Below are positions 35,952-45,049 of a DNA stretch of 64,000 nucleotides, one piece after another. The translations under genes were made by a program, and so were the position numbers. The notes beneath the pieces were generated by a model. It was not told where the DNA came from. It ran no database searches and was given only the letters and a program-made list of their open reading frames with translations. Numbering within the stretch: position 1 is the first letter of the stretch; the number at the start of each line of letters is the position of its first letter. Location: positions 3,720,001-3,784,000 of the forward strand of contig NZ_CP107796.1 of NCBI RefSeq assembly GCF_036345995.1. The letters are read 5' to 3'. The DNA comes from Streptomyces sp. NBC_00557 (lineage in GTDB: Bacteria > Actinomycetota > Actinomycetes > Streptomycetales > Streptomycetaceae).

Positions 35952-37342
35952 GTCCGGACCCGGCCGAGGCATCCGAGACGGCAGTGACGGCCGACGGGCT
36001 GGAGACGGCCCAGGGCCCCGCGACGGCCGAGGGGTGGGACAAGCCCCACGGTCTCTCCCCCGCGCGCGTGCTGGACGTCGACCCGCTGCTGGACGACCCG
36101 AAGACCCGGATCGTGGTGTGCTGCGGCTCGGGCGGGGTCGGCAAGACGACGACCGCCGCGGCCCTCGGACTGCGGGCGGCCGAGCGGGGCCGCAAGGTGG
36201 TCGTGCTGACCATCGACCCGGCCCGGCGGCTGGCCCAGTCGATGGGCATCGACTCCCTCGACAACGTCCCGCGCCGGGTGAAGGGCACCGAGGGCGAGGG
36301 CGAACTGCACGCCATGATGCTCGACATGAAGCGCACCTTCGACGAGGTCGTGGAGGCGCACGCGGATCCGGAGCGGGCGGCCGCGATCCTGGCGAACCCC
36401 TTCTACCAGTCGCTCTCGGCGGGCTTCGCGGGCACGCAGGAGTACATGGCGATGGAGAAGCTCGGCCAGCTGCGGGCGCGGGACGAGTGGGACCTGATCG
36501 TCGTCGACACCCCGCCGTCCCGCTCGGCGCTGGACTTCCTGGACGCGCCCAAGCGGCTGGGCTCCTTCCTGGACGGCCGGCTGATCCGCCTGCTGACCGC
36601 GCCGGCCAAGCTCGGCGGGCGCGCGGGCATGGCCTTCCTCAACGTCGGCATGTCGATGATGACCGGCACGCTCGGCAAGCTGCTCGGCGGCCAGCTGCTG
36701 AAGGACGTCCAGACGTTCGTGGCCGCGATGGACACCACCTTCGGCGGTTTCCGCACGCGCGCGGACGCCACCTACAAGCTGCTCCAGGCGCCCGGCACGG
36801 CCTTCGTGGTGGTCGCGGCGCCGGAGCGGGACGCGTTGCGGGAGGCGGCGTACTTCGTGGAGCGGCTGGCCGCGGAGAAGATGCCGCTGGTGGGCCTGGT
36901 GCTGAACCGCGTCCATGGCACCGGCGCCGGGCGGCTGTCGGCGGAGCGGGCGCTCGCCGCCGCCGAAAATCTTGAGGACCGCCGCATTGTGGATCAGGGC
37001 GGCGGGAAAGCTGGACTTCGTAACTCTCCCGACGCATACGGCAGTTCGCGATCTCCCGCATCCGAGGCCGCAGCCGGCGCCCCTGCTTCCGAGGAAGGCT
37101 CCCCCGCCGACACGGAGCGCTCCGTCGACCGGCTCACCGCGGGACTGCTGCGCCTGCACGCCGACCGCATGCACCTGCTCGCGCGCGAGCGGCGCACGCG
37201 TGACCGTTTCATCGCCCGGCACCCCGAGGTGGCGGTCGTGGAAGTGCCCGCGCTGCCCGGCGACGTCCACGACCTCGCGGGCCTGCGCGACATCGGCGCC
37301 CGACTGGCAGCGGGCGCGAGAGAGCCGACGGAGCTGCCGTAG
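35948..37342 (+). CDS. ArsA-like P-loop ATPase, second of a pair, deviant P-loop
   Basis: A 464-residue protein. A 50-residue acidic N-terminal leader precedes IVVCCGSGGVGKTTTAAALG: the position of the signature Lys in the first ATPase is Ser here. VVVLTIDPARRLAQSMGI and DLIVVDTPPSRSALDFLDAPKR follow. A poorly conserved Ala/Ser/Glu insert (around residues 350-390) and a C-terminal helical domain complete it. The difference in P-loop suggests an asymmetric heterodimer with the upstream protein. It is coupled to it by a 4-base overlap. Confidence 0.9.
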   Translation: MSPDPAEASETAVTADGLETAQGPATAEGWDKPHGLSPARVLDVDPLLDDPKTRIVVCCGSGGVGKTTTAAALGLRAAERGRKVVVLTIDPARRLAQSMGIDSLDNVPRRVKGTEGEGELHAMMLDMKRTFDEVVEAHADPERAAAILANPFYQSLSAGFAGTQEYMAMEKLGQLRARDEWDLIVVDTPPSRSALDFLDAPKRLGSFLDGRLIRLLTAPAKLGGRAGMAFLNVGMSMMTGTLGKLLGGQLLKDVQTFVAAMDTTFGGFRTRADATYKLLQAPGTAFVVVAAPERDALREAAYFVERLAAEKMPLVGLVLNRVHGTGAGRLSAERALAAAENLEDRRIVDQGGGKAGLRNSPDAYGSSRSPASEAAAGAPASEEGSPADTERSVDRLTAGLLRLHADRMHLLARERRTRDRFIARHPEVAVVEVPALPGDVHDLAGLRDIGARLAAGAREPTELP

Positions 37343-37764
37343 CGCGGCATCGGCCGACCGCTGCGGAGCGGCCGGGCGCGGGTGAAGCCGTACGCGCGGC
37401 GGTCGTCGTGCACGCGCGCTGACGGTCCTGCGTGGGGGGTGGCATGCGCGGACGGCGTCGACGGCACGTGCGCGAGCAGGAGCCGTGTGCGGGCAGCGGG
37501 CGCAGGCCGGAACCGCGCGTGGCGCTGTCCGGACAACCGGGTACCGCAAGGCCGGTCATGGCTTCCCCAGGCGTAGGCCGGACCGGCGCTTCTCGCACCT
37601 CACCGCTTGCCGTGTTCCGGGCGGATACCGCGCGGCGTACCCGGACCCGGGTCTGCCCGGCCCCGCTGTCCGCGGCCCACGCCCGGAAGATATTCCGATG
37701 GCGCGTGCCGGGTCGGGGGCCCTGTGCCCCGGGTATGTGCCGCAGGGAACGCCCTCGGTTTCCC
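37343..37764. other. Non-coding region between convergent genes
   Basis: About 420 GC-rich bases between the ArsA-like operon and wblA, which converge here. No credible gene. Short open frames run through it on both strands but lack starts or homology. The 3' untranslated region of wblA and terminators probably occupy part of it; a weak hairpin (AGGGAA/TTCCCT) lies just after the wblA stop. Confidence 0.4.
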
Positions 37765-38103
37765 TCAGCTCACGGCCGCGTAGTTCTCGTACACCTCGTC
37801 GTTGTCGAGCGACACGATGCCCGCTCCGCGCTCGTACTCCGAGCGGGCGGTCTCCAGCAGCCTGCGCCAGGAGGTCACGGTGGGCCGGCGGCGCAGCAGT
37901 GCGCGGCGTTCCCGCTCCGTCATGCCTCCCCACACGCCGAACTCGACGCGGTTGTCCAGCGCGTCGGCGAGGCACTCGGTGCGTACCGGGCAACCGGTGC
38001 ACACCGCCTTGGCCCTGTTCTGCGCTGCTCCCTGAACGAACAGTTCATCCGGATCGGTAGTGCGGCAGGCAGCCTGCGCACTCCAGTCGGTAACCCAGCC
38101 CAT
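37765..38103 (-). CDS. wblA: WhiB-like iron-sulphur regulator WblA
   Basis: A 112-residue WhiB-family protein. The four cluster cysteines are C13, C35, C38 and C44 (C-X21-C-X2-C-X5-C), followed by the turn motif GVWGGMTERERRALLRRRP that contacts sigma region 4. The start MGWVTDWSAQAACRT and the end ENYAAV match WblA of S. coelicolor as I remember it, a pleiotropic switch from antibiotic production to sporulation. ATG 38103. By position it equals whiB4 of M. tuberculosis. Confidence 0.95.
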   Translation of the reverse strand: MGWVTDWSAQAACRTTDPDELFVQGAAQNRAKAVCTGCPVRTECLADALDNRVEFGVWGGMTERERRALLRRRPTVTSWRRLLETARSEYERGAGIVSLDNDEVYENYAAVS

Positions 38104-38594
38104 ACCGGCGCCGTCCTCTCCCGAATCGAGGCTCCCCCACGGCGGCAGCGGCATATTCACCGCCGCCAGTTGAGGACGTTACGGAAGGTGGGCACAGCGC
38201 AACACCCCCTTCGGGCCCAATCTTGAATGGTCCGAACGGACTATGGGTTAGCGGCAGATCACCCGCGGGAGTGAGCTGACGACATACGCGACCATCCCGG
38301 CAAACCGGGACAGCTGTGGTGCGCCACAACGGGCGCCGGGTGACACACGAGGCGGATTCGGACACGCCACCCTCAGATGCCGGCCACGCCCCGTGCGAGA
38401 AAACGGGGTACACCCGGAACGATTCGGGGTCGCCGGACGTATTGATACGTGACCGCACTGCTGTGACAGTTGAGAGCAGCTTAGGCCAAGGCCTGGGCGC
38501 GTGTCCGGCGAATGGGAACGCGGGCGTCCCGCTTTGCCGTGCCGTGACGCGGTCGCCCTTCGGAACGCTCAGACGTACGGATTAGGCTGCCCCC
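38104..38594. promoter_or_regulatory. Long divergent promoter region wblA / PBP
   Basis: 491 bases between divergent starts, unusually long for this neighbourhood and with a local drop in GC. wblA probably has a long 5' leader. I see no confident operator by eye. Confidence 0.55.
38583..38588 (+). promoter_or_regulatory. -10 box (TAGGCT) of the PBP gene
   Basis: TAGGCT-N6-ATG(38595); leaderless arrangement. Confidence 0.6.
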
Positions 38595-40916
38595 ATGGCA
38601 AAGAAGCGCTCGGGCGGTGGTCTGTCGCCAATGCAGCAGGCCGCCAAGTTCCTCGGTGTCAGTGTGCTCGCCGGAGCCGTGATGGCGGGCATCGCGCTGC
38701 CCGCGGCGGGCGCGCTGGGCCTTGCCGCCAAGGGCTCGGTCCAGAGCTTCGACGAGATCCCGGCCAACCTCAAGAGTCCCCGGCTCAGTCAGCGCACGAC
38801 GATCCTGGACAGCCAGGGCAACCAGATCGCGAGCGTCTACTCCCGCAACCGTACGGTGGTGGAACTCAAGGACATATCGCCCTATATGCAGAAGGCGATC
38901 GTCGCGATCGAGGACGCGCGCTACTACCAGCACGGCGCGATCGACCTCAAGGGCGTGCTGCGCGCCCTGAACAAGAACGCGCAGGAGGGCGGCGTCGCGC
39001 AGGGCGCCTCCACGCTCACCCAGCAGCTGGTGAAGAACTACTTCGTCGAGGAGGCCGGCGACGACCCGACGAAGGTCGCCGAGGCCACCCAGCAGACCCT
39101 GGGCCGCAAGATCAAGGAACTGAAGTACGCGATCCAGCTCGAGGAGAAGCTCGGCAAGAAGAGGATCCTCGAGAACTACCTGAACATCACCTTCTTCGGC
39201 GAGCAGGCCTACGGCGTCGAGGCCGCCTCCCAGCGCTACTTCTCCAAGCACGCCAAGGACCTGAACCTCCAGGAAGCGGCGCTGCTGGCCGGCATAGTGC
39301 AGTCCCCGAGCCGTTACGACCCGGTCAACGACGAGGCGGAGGCCACCAAGCGGCGCAACGTCGTGCTGCAGCGGATGGCGGACGTCGGCGACATCTCCCA
39401 GCAGGAGGCCGACCAGGCCAAGGAGCAGCCCCTCGGGCTGCACCCGAGCCAGCCCAAGAACGGCTGCATCGCCGCGGTCAAGGGCGCCGGCTTCTTCTGC
39501 GACTACGTCCGCGACGTGGTCCTCAGCGACCCGGCCTTCGGCAAGACCAGGCAGGCCCGGGCCAAGCTGTGGAACCAGGGCGGCCTGACGATCCGCACGA
39601 CACTGGACCCGCAGGCGCAGGACTCGGTGGAAGCGTCCATCAAGCAGCACGTCTACCAGTCCGACGCCGTGGCGACGGCCGCGACCATCGTCGAGCCCGG
39701 CACCGGCAAGATCCTCGCCATGGGCCAGTCCCGCCCCTACGGCTTCGGCAAGAACGAGACGCAGATAAACCTCTCCGTCAACTCGGACATGGGCGGCGGT
39801 GCGGGCTACCAGCCCGGTTCGACGTTCAAGCCGATCGTCGCCGCGGCCGCGATCGAGGGCGGCAAGCCCGCGACGCAGAAGTACCCGTCGCCGTACGAGA
39901 TGACGTACCCGAGCCCCGTGCAGGCGTGTGACGGCAAGGTCTGGCGCAACGACCCGAACAACCCGGCCAAGGTGACGAACGAGAACGAGTCCGAGCGCGG
40001 CCCCATGGGCATGAAGGAGGCGACCGCCAAGTCGGTCAACACCTACTACGTGCAGCTCATCAGCGACATCGGCATCTGCCCGGTCATCGACATGGCCAAG
40101 AAGATGGGCGTGCAGCGCGCGGACGGCCGGGCGATCGCCCAGAGCCCCTCCCTCGCGCTCGGCGCCCAGGAGATGTCGCCGCTGACGATGGCGAACGCGT
40201 ACGCCACCTTCGCCTCGCGCGGCATGTACTGCACCCCGATCGCCATTGAGTCGATCACCCAGAGGACCGGCACCGAGGAGAAGTCCCTGGACGTGCCGCG
40301 GTCGAGCTGCTCGCGCGCGATGTCGCAGAAGACGGCGGACACCGTCACCACCCTGCTCAAGGGCGTGGTCGAGGACGGCACGGGCAAGCAGGCCGGCCTC
40401 GCCGACCGCCCGAGCGCGGGCAAGACGGGCACGACCGACGAGCGCTTCGCGGCCTGGTTCGTCGGCTTCACCCCGAACATGGCCGGCGCGGTCTGGGTCG
40501 GCGACCCGCAGCACAAGCGGCACATGGTCGACATCACCATCGGCGGCGTCCCGCACGCCAAGGTCTACGGCGGCGAGGTCCCCGGCCCCATCTGGCGCGA
40601 CATGATGACCGGCGCGCTGAGCGGCAAGCCCGTGGAGGACTTCCACCTGGTCGACATCCCCGACGACACCAAGGACAACCACAAGGGGGATGGTCGGGGA
40701 AAAGGCCGAGGGGGGGCCAACGGGGGGACGAACGCGGGCACGGGCGGGATCGGGGGACTGATCGGCGGACTGACGGACGGGGGAACGACAGTCGGCGGCA
40801 CAACGGGTGACACGACCGGCGGCGCCTTCCCGAGCCCGACCATCTCCCTGCCGGGCAACTTCATCCAGGGGCAGGGCAACGGCGGGAACAAGGGGAGCGG
40901 GGGACGCTGGGGATAA
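38595..40916 (+). CDS. Class A penicillin-binding protein (bifunctional)
   Basis: A 773-residue peptidoglycan synthase. N-terminal TM anchor at residues 18-45. The glycosyltransferase domain has the catalytic Glu at residue 106 (VAIEDARYYQHGAIDLKG) and the motif GASTLTQQLVKNYF. The transpeptidase domain has SxxK with the acylated Ser at 409 (PGSTFKP), SVN in AKSVNTYY, and KTG in SAGKTGTTDE. The tail is a Gly/Thr/Asn-rich low-complexity stretch. It lies opposite wblA, as ponA2 lies beside whiB4 in mycobacteria. No PASTA domain is evident. Confidence 0.95.
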   Translation: MAKKRSGGGLSPMQQAAKFLGVSVLAGAVMAGIALPAAGALGLAAKGSVQSFDEIPANLKSPRLSQRTTILDSQGNQIASVYSRNRTVVELKDISPYMQKAIVAIEDARYYQHGAIDLKGVLRALNKNAQEGGVAQGASTLTQQLVKNYFVEEAGDDPTKVAEATQQTLGRKIKELKYAIQLEEKLGKKRILENYLNITFFGEQAYGVEAASQRYFSKHAKDLNLQEAALLAGIVQSPSRYDPVNDEAEATKRRNVVLQRMADVGDISQQEADQAKEQPLGLHPSQPKNGCIAAVKGAGFFCDYVRDVVLSDPAFGKTRQARAKLWNQGGLTIRTTLDPQAQDSVEASIKQHVYQSDAVATAATIVEPGTGKILAMGQSRPYGFGKNETQINLSVNSDMGGGAGYQPGSTFKPIVAAAAIEGGKPATQKYPSPYEMTYPSPVQACDGKVWRNDPNNPAKVTNENESERGPMGMKEATAKSVNTYYVQLISDIGICPVIDMAKKMGVQRADGRAIAQSPSLALGAQEMSPLTMANAYATFASRGMYCTPIAIESITQRTGTEEKSLDVPRSSCSRAMSQKTADTVTTLLKGVVEDGTGKQAGLADRPSAGKTGTTDERFAAWFVGFTPNMAGAVWVGDPQHKRHMVDITIGGVPHAKVYGGEVPGPIWRDMMTGALSGKPVEDFHLVDIPDDTKDNHKGDGRGKGRGGANGGTNAGTGGIGGLIGGLTDGGTTVGGTTGDTTGGAFPSPTISLPGNFIQGQGNGGNKGSGGRWG

Positions 40917-40933
40917 CCGCCTGGTGCGAGTAC

Positions 40934-40979
40934 GGCGGCGGGGCCGCACCCATGGTTGCAAGGGTGCGGCCCCGCCGCC
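40934..40979 (+). terminator. Strong hairpin terminator after the PBP gene
   Basis: A perfect 18-bp stem (40934-40951 and 40962-40979) with a 10-base loop, starting 18 bases after the stop. It lies between convergent genes, so it can serve both. Confidence 0.85.
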
Positions 40980-41004
40980 GTGTCCGTCTCTGCCGCGCCC
41001 CGGC

Positions 41005-41472
41005 TCAGCCCTGGAGGAGCCTCTTCACCGCGGCGGCGACGCGGCCGCCCTCCGCCTGGCCCGCCACCTTCGGGTTCACGATCTTCATGACGGCGCCCAT
41101 GGCCCTCGGCCCCTCGGCGCCGGCTGCCTTCGCCTCTTCCACGGCCTGCGCGACGATCGCGTTCAGCTCGTCGTCGGACAGCTGCTTGGGCAGGTAGTGG
41201 GCGAGCACCTCGCCCTCCGCCTTCTCCCGCTCGGCCTGCTCGGCGCGACCGCCCTGCGCGAAGGCCTCGGCCGCCTCCCGGCGCTTCTTCGCCTCGCGGG
41301 TGATCACCTTGAGGACCTCGTCGTCGGAGAGCTCCCGCTTCTCCTTGCCCGCGACCTCCTCCTTGGTGATCGCGGCGAGCGTCAGCCGCAGCGTCGAGGA
41401 GCGGAGCTCGTCGCGCTCCTTGATCGCGGCGTTGAGGTCGTCCTGCAGCTTCGACTTGAGCGTGGTGGTCAT
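41005..41472 (-). CDS. GatB/YqeY domain protein
   Basis: A 155-residue helical protein: MTTTLKSKLQDDLNAAIKERDELRSSTLRLTLAAI, LSDDEVLKVITREAKKRREAAEAFAQGGR, LPKQLSDDEL, and the C-terminal MKIVNPKVAGQAEGGRVAAAVKRLL. This is the YqeY family, homologous to the tail domain of the GatB amidotransferase subunit; its role is unknown, possibly tRNA binding. ATG 41472 is 7 bases downstream of GACAAT, a possible leaderless start. Convergent with the PBP gene. Confidence 0.92.
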   Translation of the reverse strand: MTTTLKSKLQDDLNAAIKERDELRSSTLRLTLAAITKEEVAGKEKRELSDDEVLKVITREAKKRREAAEAFAQGGRAEQAEREKAEGEVLAHYLPKQLSDDELNAIVAQAVEEAKAAGAEGPRAMGAVMKIVNPKVAGQAEGGRVAAAVKRLLQG

Positions 41473-41587
41473 GCCGTCGATTGTCGCAGGTGTACCGGCG
41501 TGAACGCCCGCTGATTTAAGGGACTGCGGCGTCCGGAGGGGGACCGGCCGGTCCCGTCGTGCCGCCGGGGTCTGACACGATGGAGGC

Positions 41588-42514
41588 ATGCGCGCGCGAT
41601 ACGGAGTACCCCTGGGAATCATGGCGGCAGGCGCCGCCGGTCTGGCGTACGCGGCGGGCTTCGAGGCCCGCTCCTTCCGCCTCCGGCGGGTGACGGTCCC
41701 GGTCCTGCCGCCGGGCATGCATCCGCTGCGCGTGCTCCAGGTCTCCGACATCCACATGGTGAGCGGCCAGCGCAAGAAGCAGCGGTGGCTGCAGTCGCTG
41801 GCGGGCCTGCGCCCGGACTTCGTGATCAACACGGGCGACAACCTCTCGGACCCGGAGGGCGTCCCCGAGGTCCTGGACGCGCTCGGCCCCCTGATGGAGT
41901 TCCCGGGCGCGTACGTCTTCGGCTCCAACGACTACTACGGCCCCCGACTGCGCAACCCCGCCCGCTACTTGCTGGAGAAGGCGAGCGGCCGCCACGGGCT
42001 GAACGGCAACCCGCCGGCCGTCGGCGTCGTCCACAACCCGTGGGAGGACCTGCGCGACGGCTTCGACACGGCCGGCTGGCTGAACCTGACCAACACGAGG
42101 GGTGTCCTGAAGGTCGAGGGCGTCTCGATCGAGCTGACGGGCCTGGACGACCCGCACATCAAGCGGGACCGCTACGCCAGGGTGGCGGGCGGCCCGTCGC
42201 AGACGTACGACTTCTCGATGGGCGTGGTGCACGCGCCGTACCTGCGGGTGCTGGACGCGTACACGGCGGACGGCTACCCCCTGATCCTGGCCGGCCACAC
42301 CCACGGCGGCCAGCTGTGCATACCCTTCTACGGCGCGCTGGTCACCAACTGCGACCTGGACACGGACCGCGTGAAGGGCCTGTCCACCCACACGTCGGCC
42401 GGCCACACCTCCTACCTCCACGTCTCGGCGGGCTGCGGCACGAACCGCTACACACCGGTCCGCTTCGCCTGCCCGCCGGAGGCCACGTTGCTGACGTTGG
42501 TCGGGCGGGAGTAG
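41588..42514 (+). CDS. Membrane-anchored metallophosphoesterase
   Basis: A 308-residue protein with an N-terminal signal-anchor (GVPLGIMAAGAAGLAYAAGF). Calcineurin-like motifs: LRVLQVSDIHM (DxH), VINTGDNLSD (GDN), FGSNDYYGP (GNHD equivalent, with Ser-Asn-Asp), and LILAGHTHGGQL (GHTH). The active site probably faces outside the membrane. It resembles the YaeI/Rv3683-type phosphodiesterases acting on lipid or nucleotide diesters. ATG 41588 follows GGAGG very closely. Confidence 0.9.
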   Translation: MRARYGVPLGIMAAGAAGLAYAAGFEARSFRLRRVTVPVLPPGMHPLRVLQVSDIHMVSGQRKKQRWLQSLAGLRPDFVINTGDNLSDPEGVPEVLDALGPLMEFPGAYVFGSNDYYGPRLRNPARYLLEKASGRHGLNGNPPAVGVVHNPWEDLRDGFDTAGWLNLTNTRGVLKVEGVSIELTGLDDPHIKRDRYARVAGGPSQTYDFSMGVVHAPYLRVLDAYTADGYPLILAGHTHGGQLCIPFYGALVTNCDLDTDRVKGLSTHTSAGHTSYLHVSAGCGTNRYTPVRFACPPEATLLTLVGRE

Positions 42515-42691
42515 GGCCGTAGGGAGCAGGCGCCGAGGCGGAAGCGCGAGCCCGGGGTCCGCCGGAGCCCGGGGAGATCGAGGCCGGGACAGGGCAGGAG
42601 CCGACGGGCGGAGTCACGGTGGCGGGCCGCGAGGGACCGGGGCCGTAACCCGCCCGGGCTAGGCCCGATAGCCGCCCCCTCCCGCCGCTCC

Positions 42692-42697
42692 TAGCGT
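42692..42697 (+). promoter_or_regulatory. -10 box (TAGCGT) of the membrane-protein gene
   Basis: TAGCGT-N6-ATG(42704), leaderless arrangement. Confidence 0.55.
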
Positions 42698-42703
42698 GAG
42701 GGC

Positions 42704-43480
42704 ATGACCGCCTCGATGCCGCCGATACCCCCGATACCCAGGGAAATCCCGGACCTGCCCGCGGTCCCGAGCCCGCCCGTCCTGGTGCCTTCCCCCGTCC
42801 CGGCCACGGCGGTGGTGGCGCCTGTTCGCCGCCCCATGGTGGCGCTGTTCCGCCTCCTGACGGCCCTGGCGGCCGCGGCCGGCGTGGCCCTGGAACTCCT
42901 GCTGGGCGCCCCGTCCCGCGTCCTGAGCTACTTCGGCATCCAGACCGCCATCCTGCTGGCCATCGCCATGCTCATGTCGGCATCGAGGACCTGGCGCGCC
43001 CGCCGCCCCCTCCCCTCGTCCGTGACAGGCGCCACACTCCTCTACGCCGTGATCTCGGCGCTCGTCTACCACCAGCTCCTGGCCCACACGACGCCGCCGT
43101 TCTCCATGACCGGCGCGACGACGGTTCCGGAGCGCTGGCACGGCTCGTGGGCGACCCTGCACATCCTGCACACGCTGGTGCCGGCGGCGGCCGTAGCGGA
43201 CTGGCTGCTGCTGACCCCCGCGGCCCGCCTGCACCTGCGCCAGGCAGCCGCCTGGCTCCTGTACCCCCTGGCCTACCTGGCCTTCTACCTGATCCGAGGG
43301 GCCGCCCTGGCCCCGGCGAACCCCGCCCGCTACCTCTATCCCTTCCTGGACGCCGCCACCCACGGCTACCGCAGCACCCTGGCGAACGCCCTCCTCCTCG
43401 GCCTCGCGATGTACGCCCTGGCCGTCCTCCTCGTCGCCCTGGACCACGCCCGCCCGACCCCGGTCCGCCGCCGCGTCTAA
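42704..43480 (+). CDS. Pr6Pr-type six-TM membrane protein
   Basis: A 258-residue protein with a Pro-rich cytoplasmic N-terminus (residues 1-40), then six predicted TM helices. The motif LSYFGIQTAILLAIAMLMSA (F-T-x-Q-S/T-N/I-like) and HxxxP in LHILHTLVPAAAVADWLL fit the Pr6Pr/FAR-17a superfamily pattern of conserved Phe/Thr and His. Function unknown. It is the last core gene before the tRNA-Pro and the accessory region. Confidence 0.78.
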   Translation: MTASMPPIPPIPREIPDLPAVPSPPVLVPSPVPATAVVAPVRRPMVALFRLLTALAAAAGVALELLLGAPSRVLSYFGIQTAILLAIAMLMSASRTWRARRPLPSSVTGATLLYAVISALVYHQLLAHTTPPFSMTGATTVPERWHGSWATLHILHTLVPAAAVADWLLLTPAARLHLRQAAAWLLYPLAYLAFYLIRGAALAPANPARYLYPFLDAATHGYRSTLANALLLGLAMYALAVLLVALDHARPTPVRRRV

Positions 43481-43545
43481 ACCGGATTTCGTCTACAGCC
43501 ACCGGTGGGCTAAAGTAAACGTCGTCGCCGCGAGAGCAGCGACAT

Positions 43546-43619
43546 CGGGGTGTAGCGCAGCTTGGCAGCGCGCTTCGTTCGGGACGAAGAGGTCGTGGGT
43601 TCAAATCCCGCCACCCCGA
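43546..43619 (+). tRNA. tRNA-Pro (anticodon CGG)
   Basis: A full 74-base cloverleaf. Acceptor stem CGGGGTG/CACCCCG with discriminator A; D-arm with AGCGCAGCTTGGCAGCGCG; anticodon stem CTTCG/CGAAG with 7-base loop TTCGGGA giving CGG; T-arm GTGGGTTCAAATCCCGC. CCA is not encoded. Its 3' part is duplicated at 47501-47545. Confidence 0.97.
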
Positions 43620-43622
43620 CAG
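43578..43622 (+). repeat. attL-type site: 45-bp direct repeat within tRNA-Pro
   Basis: The 45 bases from the anticodon loop of tRNA-Pro to 3 bases past its end recur exactly at 47501-47545. Such an anticodon-loop-to-end overlap is what tyrosine integrases of tRNA-targeting elements leave. It bounds an element of about 3.9 kb. Confidence 0.9.
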
Positions 43623-43714
43623 AGAAACACCAGGTCAGCGGCCGGTAGTAAATTTACTACCGGCCGCTGATTCGTTGTGCGTGTCTATCTGCGTGACTAC
43701 CGACTTCCGAGTGT

Positions 43715-44218
43715 CTACGAGCGTCGTGGGTCGGTGCCGAAGATCCCGTCCATGACCACAGCCCCTGTCTGGATCACGGGCCGGATCTGCTTCCGGTAGA
43801 CCTCCTCGGTCACGGCGGTCCCGGAGTGCCCCACCAGCCGGGAGATCTCCTCCAGCGGGACACCACGATCGGACAGCAGAGAGACGAAGCTGTGCCGAAG
43901 CTCCCTCGGAGTCCACTCGTCCGGGTTGATCCCGTCGATGCCCTTGAGCGCCTGGCGGAAGGCACGGCGGACGTTGGCAGCGTCGAGCGGCTTACCCACG
44001 GCCGAGGAGAAGACGAGGCCGTGTTCCTCCCAGGCATCCCCGGCAGCGAGCCGATCCCATCCCTGATCTTCGAACTGCTGCCAGAGGGCCTCGACACAGC
44101 GCGCCGGCAGAGCGAGCGTGCGCCGGGACTTCTTGGTCTTGGTGTCTCCGCTCCGCCGTACCGAGCGCCAGACGGCGATGTGCGGAGGCTGCGGCGGGTC
44201 GAGGTCCGGGCTTCCCAA
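43715..44218 (-). pseudogene. Tyrosine recombinase/integrase, C-terminal fragment
   Basis: About 167 residues of the catalytic domain. TKKSRRTLALPARCVEAL and LVFSSAVGKPLDAANVRRAFRQALKG precede the His-x-x-Arg-type box TPRELRHSFVSLLSDRG and GHSGTAVTEEVYRKQ, which holds the nucleophilic Tyr. The first catalytic Arg, the N-terminal DNA-binding domain and a normal start are missing; upstream bases shift frame and lose homology. It lies 93 bases from attL, the usual place for the element's integrase. A near-identical segment recurs at 59897-60045. Confidence 0.88.
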
Positions 44219-44377
44219 GCTGAGGGCACACCGCGGTGGTCACGCGCCGGCCGCCGCGGCTTGCTCTGGTCGACGGCATCAGTAGCGTGGCTAAGCCCGG
44301 TGGGGGTACGGCAGGACATACGCGCGCCTGATCGTTCGACGGCCCCGCCGTCGTCGCTGACTTTCGTCGGCTGAGGT

Positions 44378-44720
44378 TCAGACGTGGGTCCGCCGCACGC
44401 CGGTGCACGCGATCAGCCTGCTGCCGTCTTCGGTCAGAAACAGCCTGAACGTCCAGGAGCCATCGGCAGCTCTGATCTCCCCCCAGGCGAACCGGCTGCT
44501 GCTGCCGACCGAACAACTCCACGGCGCGTGCCAGGTTCGTGGTCTCGATGCCCCGGCGGCGCGTGTGCCGCAGCCGACGTCTATAGATAAGGGCGAGCGG
44601 CTCAGCAGGCGTAGTCCCCTCCCAGACCACGTGGCTACCGCCGCAGCGGAGCGCAGCCAGAGCGGCCACGGACGCCTCGTCGTTGCCAAGCAGTAGACGT
44701 TCGAGTAGTTCCCGCTCCAT
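44378..44720 (-). pseudogene. Frameshifted small hypothetical gene
   Basis: Starting at ATG 44720, one frame reads MERELLERLLLGNDEASVAALAALRCGGSHVVWEG.. to about 44530 (RAVELFG). The other frame then continues plausibly as SSRFAWGEIRAADGSWTFRLFLTEDGSRLIACTGVRRTHV to the stop at 44378. The two halves read like one protein of about 114 residues interrupted by a single frameshift near 44520. No family recognised. Confidence 0.5.
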
Positions 44721-44943
44721 GCCGCCACCCCCGCCAGGATCCTGCTGTACAGCAGCCGGATACAGCAAGCACAGCAACCGGCCCCGGCCCGTAGCGTCCC
44801 CCTGGGGCCGATGCGCGACCTGTATGACCGTCACTGACCGATCTCAGTAGAGCTACGGATCAGAAGGTGCCCGTGCCCCACCCGTGCCCGATCGTGCGGG
44901 AAGCCACGGACAACCACGGTGCCGAGCGGGCACCGAGCAACGC

Positions 44944-44980
44944 AACGGCCCCCGACCGATTCACCTGGTCAGGGGCCGTT
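44944..44980. terminator. Hairpin beside the tRNA-Ser-like relic
   Basis: AACGGCCCC (44944-44952) pairs with GGGGCCGTT (44972-44980), extended by GACC/GGTC with one bulge. It is placed as the terminator often found just inside the end of an integrated element. Confidence 0.55.
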
Positions 44981-44986
44981 GAACTG

Positions 44987-45049
44987 TGCGGTGGGTGTGG
45001 GATTTGAACCCACGGTGACTCGCGCCACGACGGTTTTCGAGATCGACAC
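44987..45049 (-). repeat. tRNA-Ser-like 3' half (att relic)
   Basis: On the minus strand this reads CTCGAAA (a CGA-anticodon-type loop), a variable-arm-like stretch GTGGCGCGAGTCAC, the T-arm GTGGGTTCAAATCCCAC, and acceptor ACCCACC followed by GCA. The 5' half is absent or scrambled, so it is not a functional tRNA. It is probably an att sequence left by an earlier integration. A shorter degenerate copy is at 62335-62361. Confidence 0.6.
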
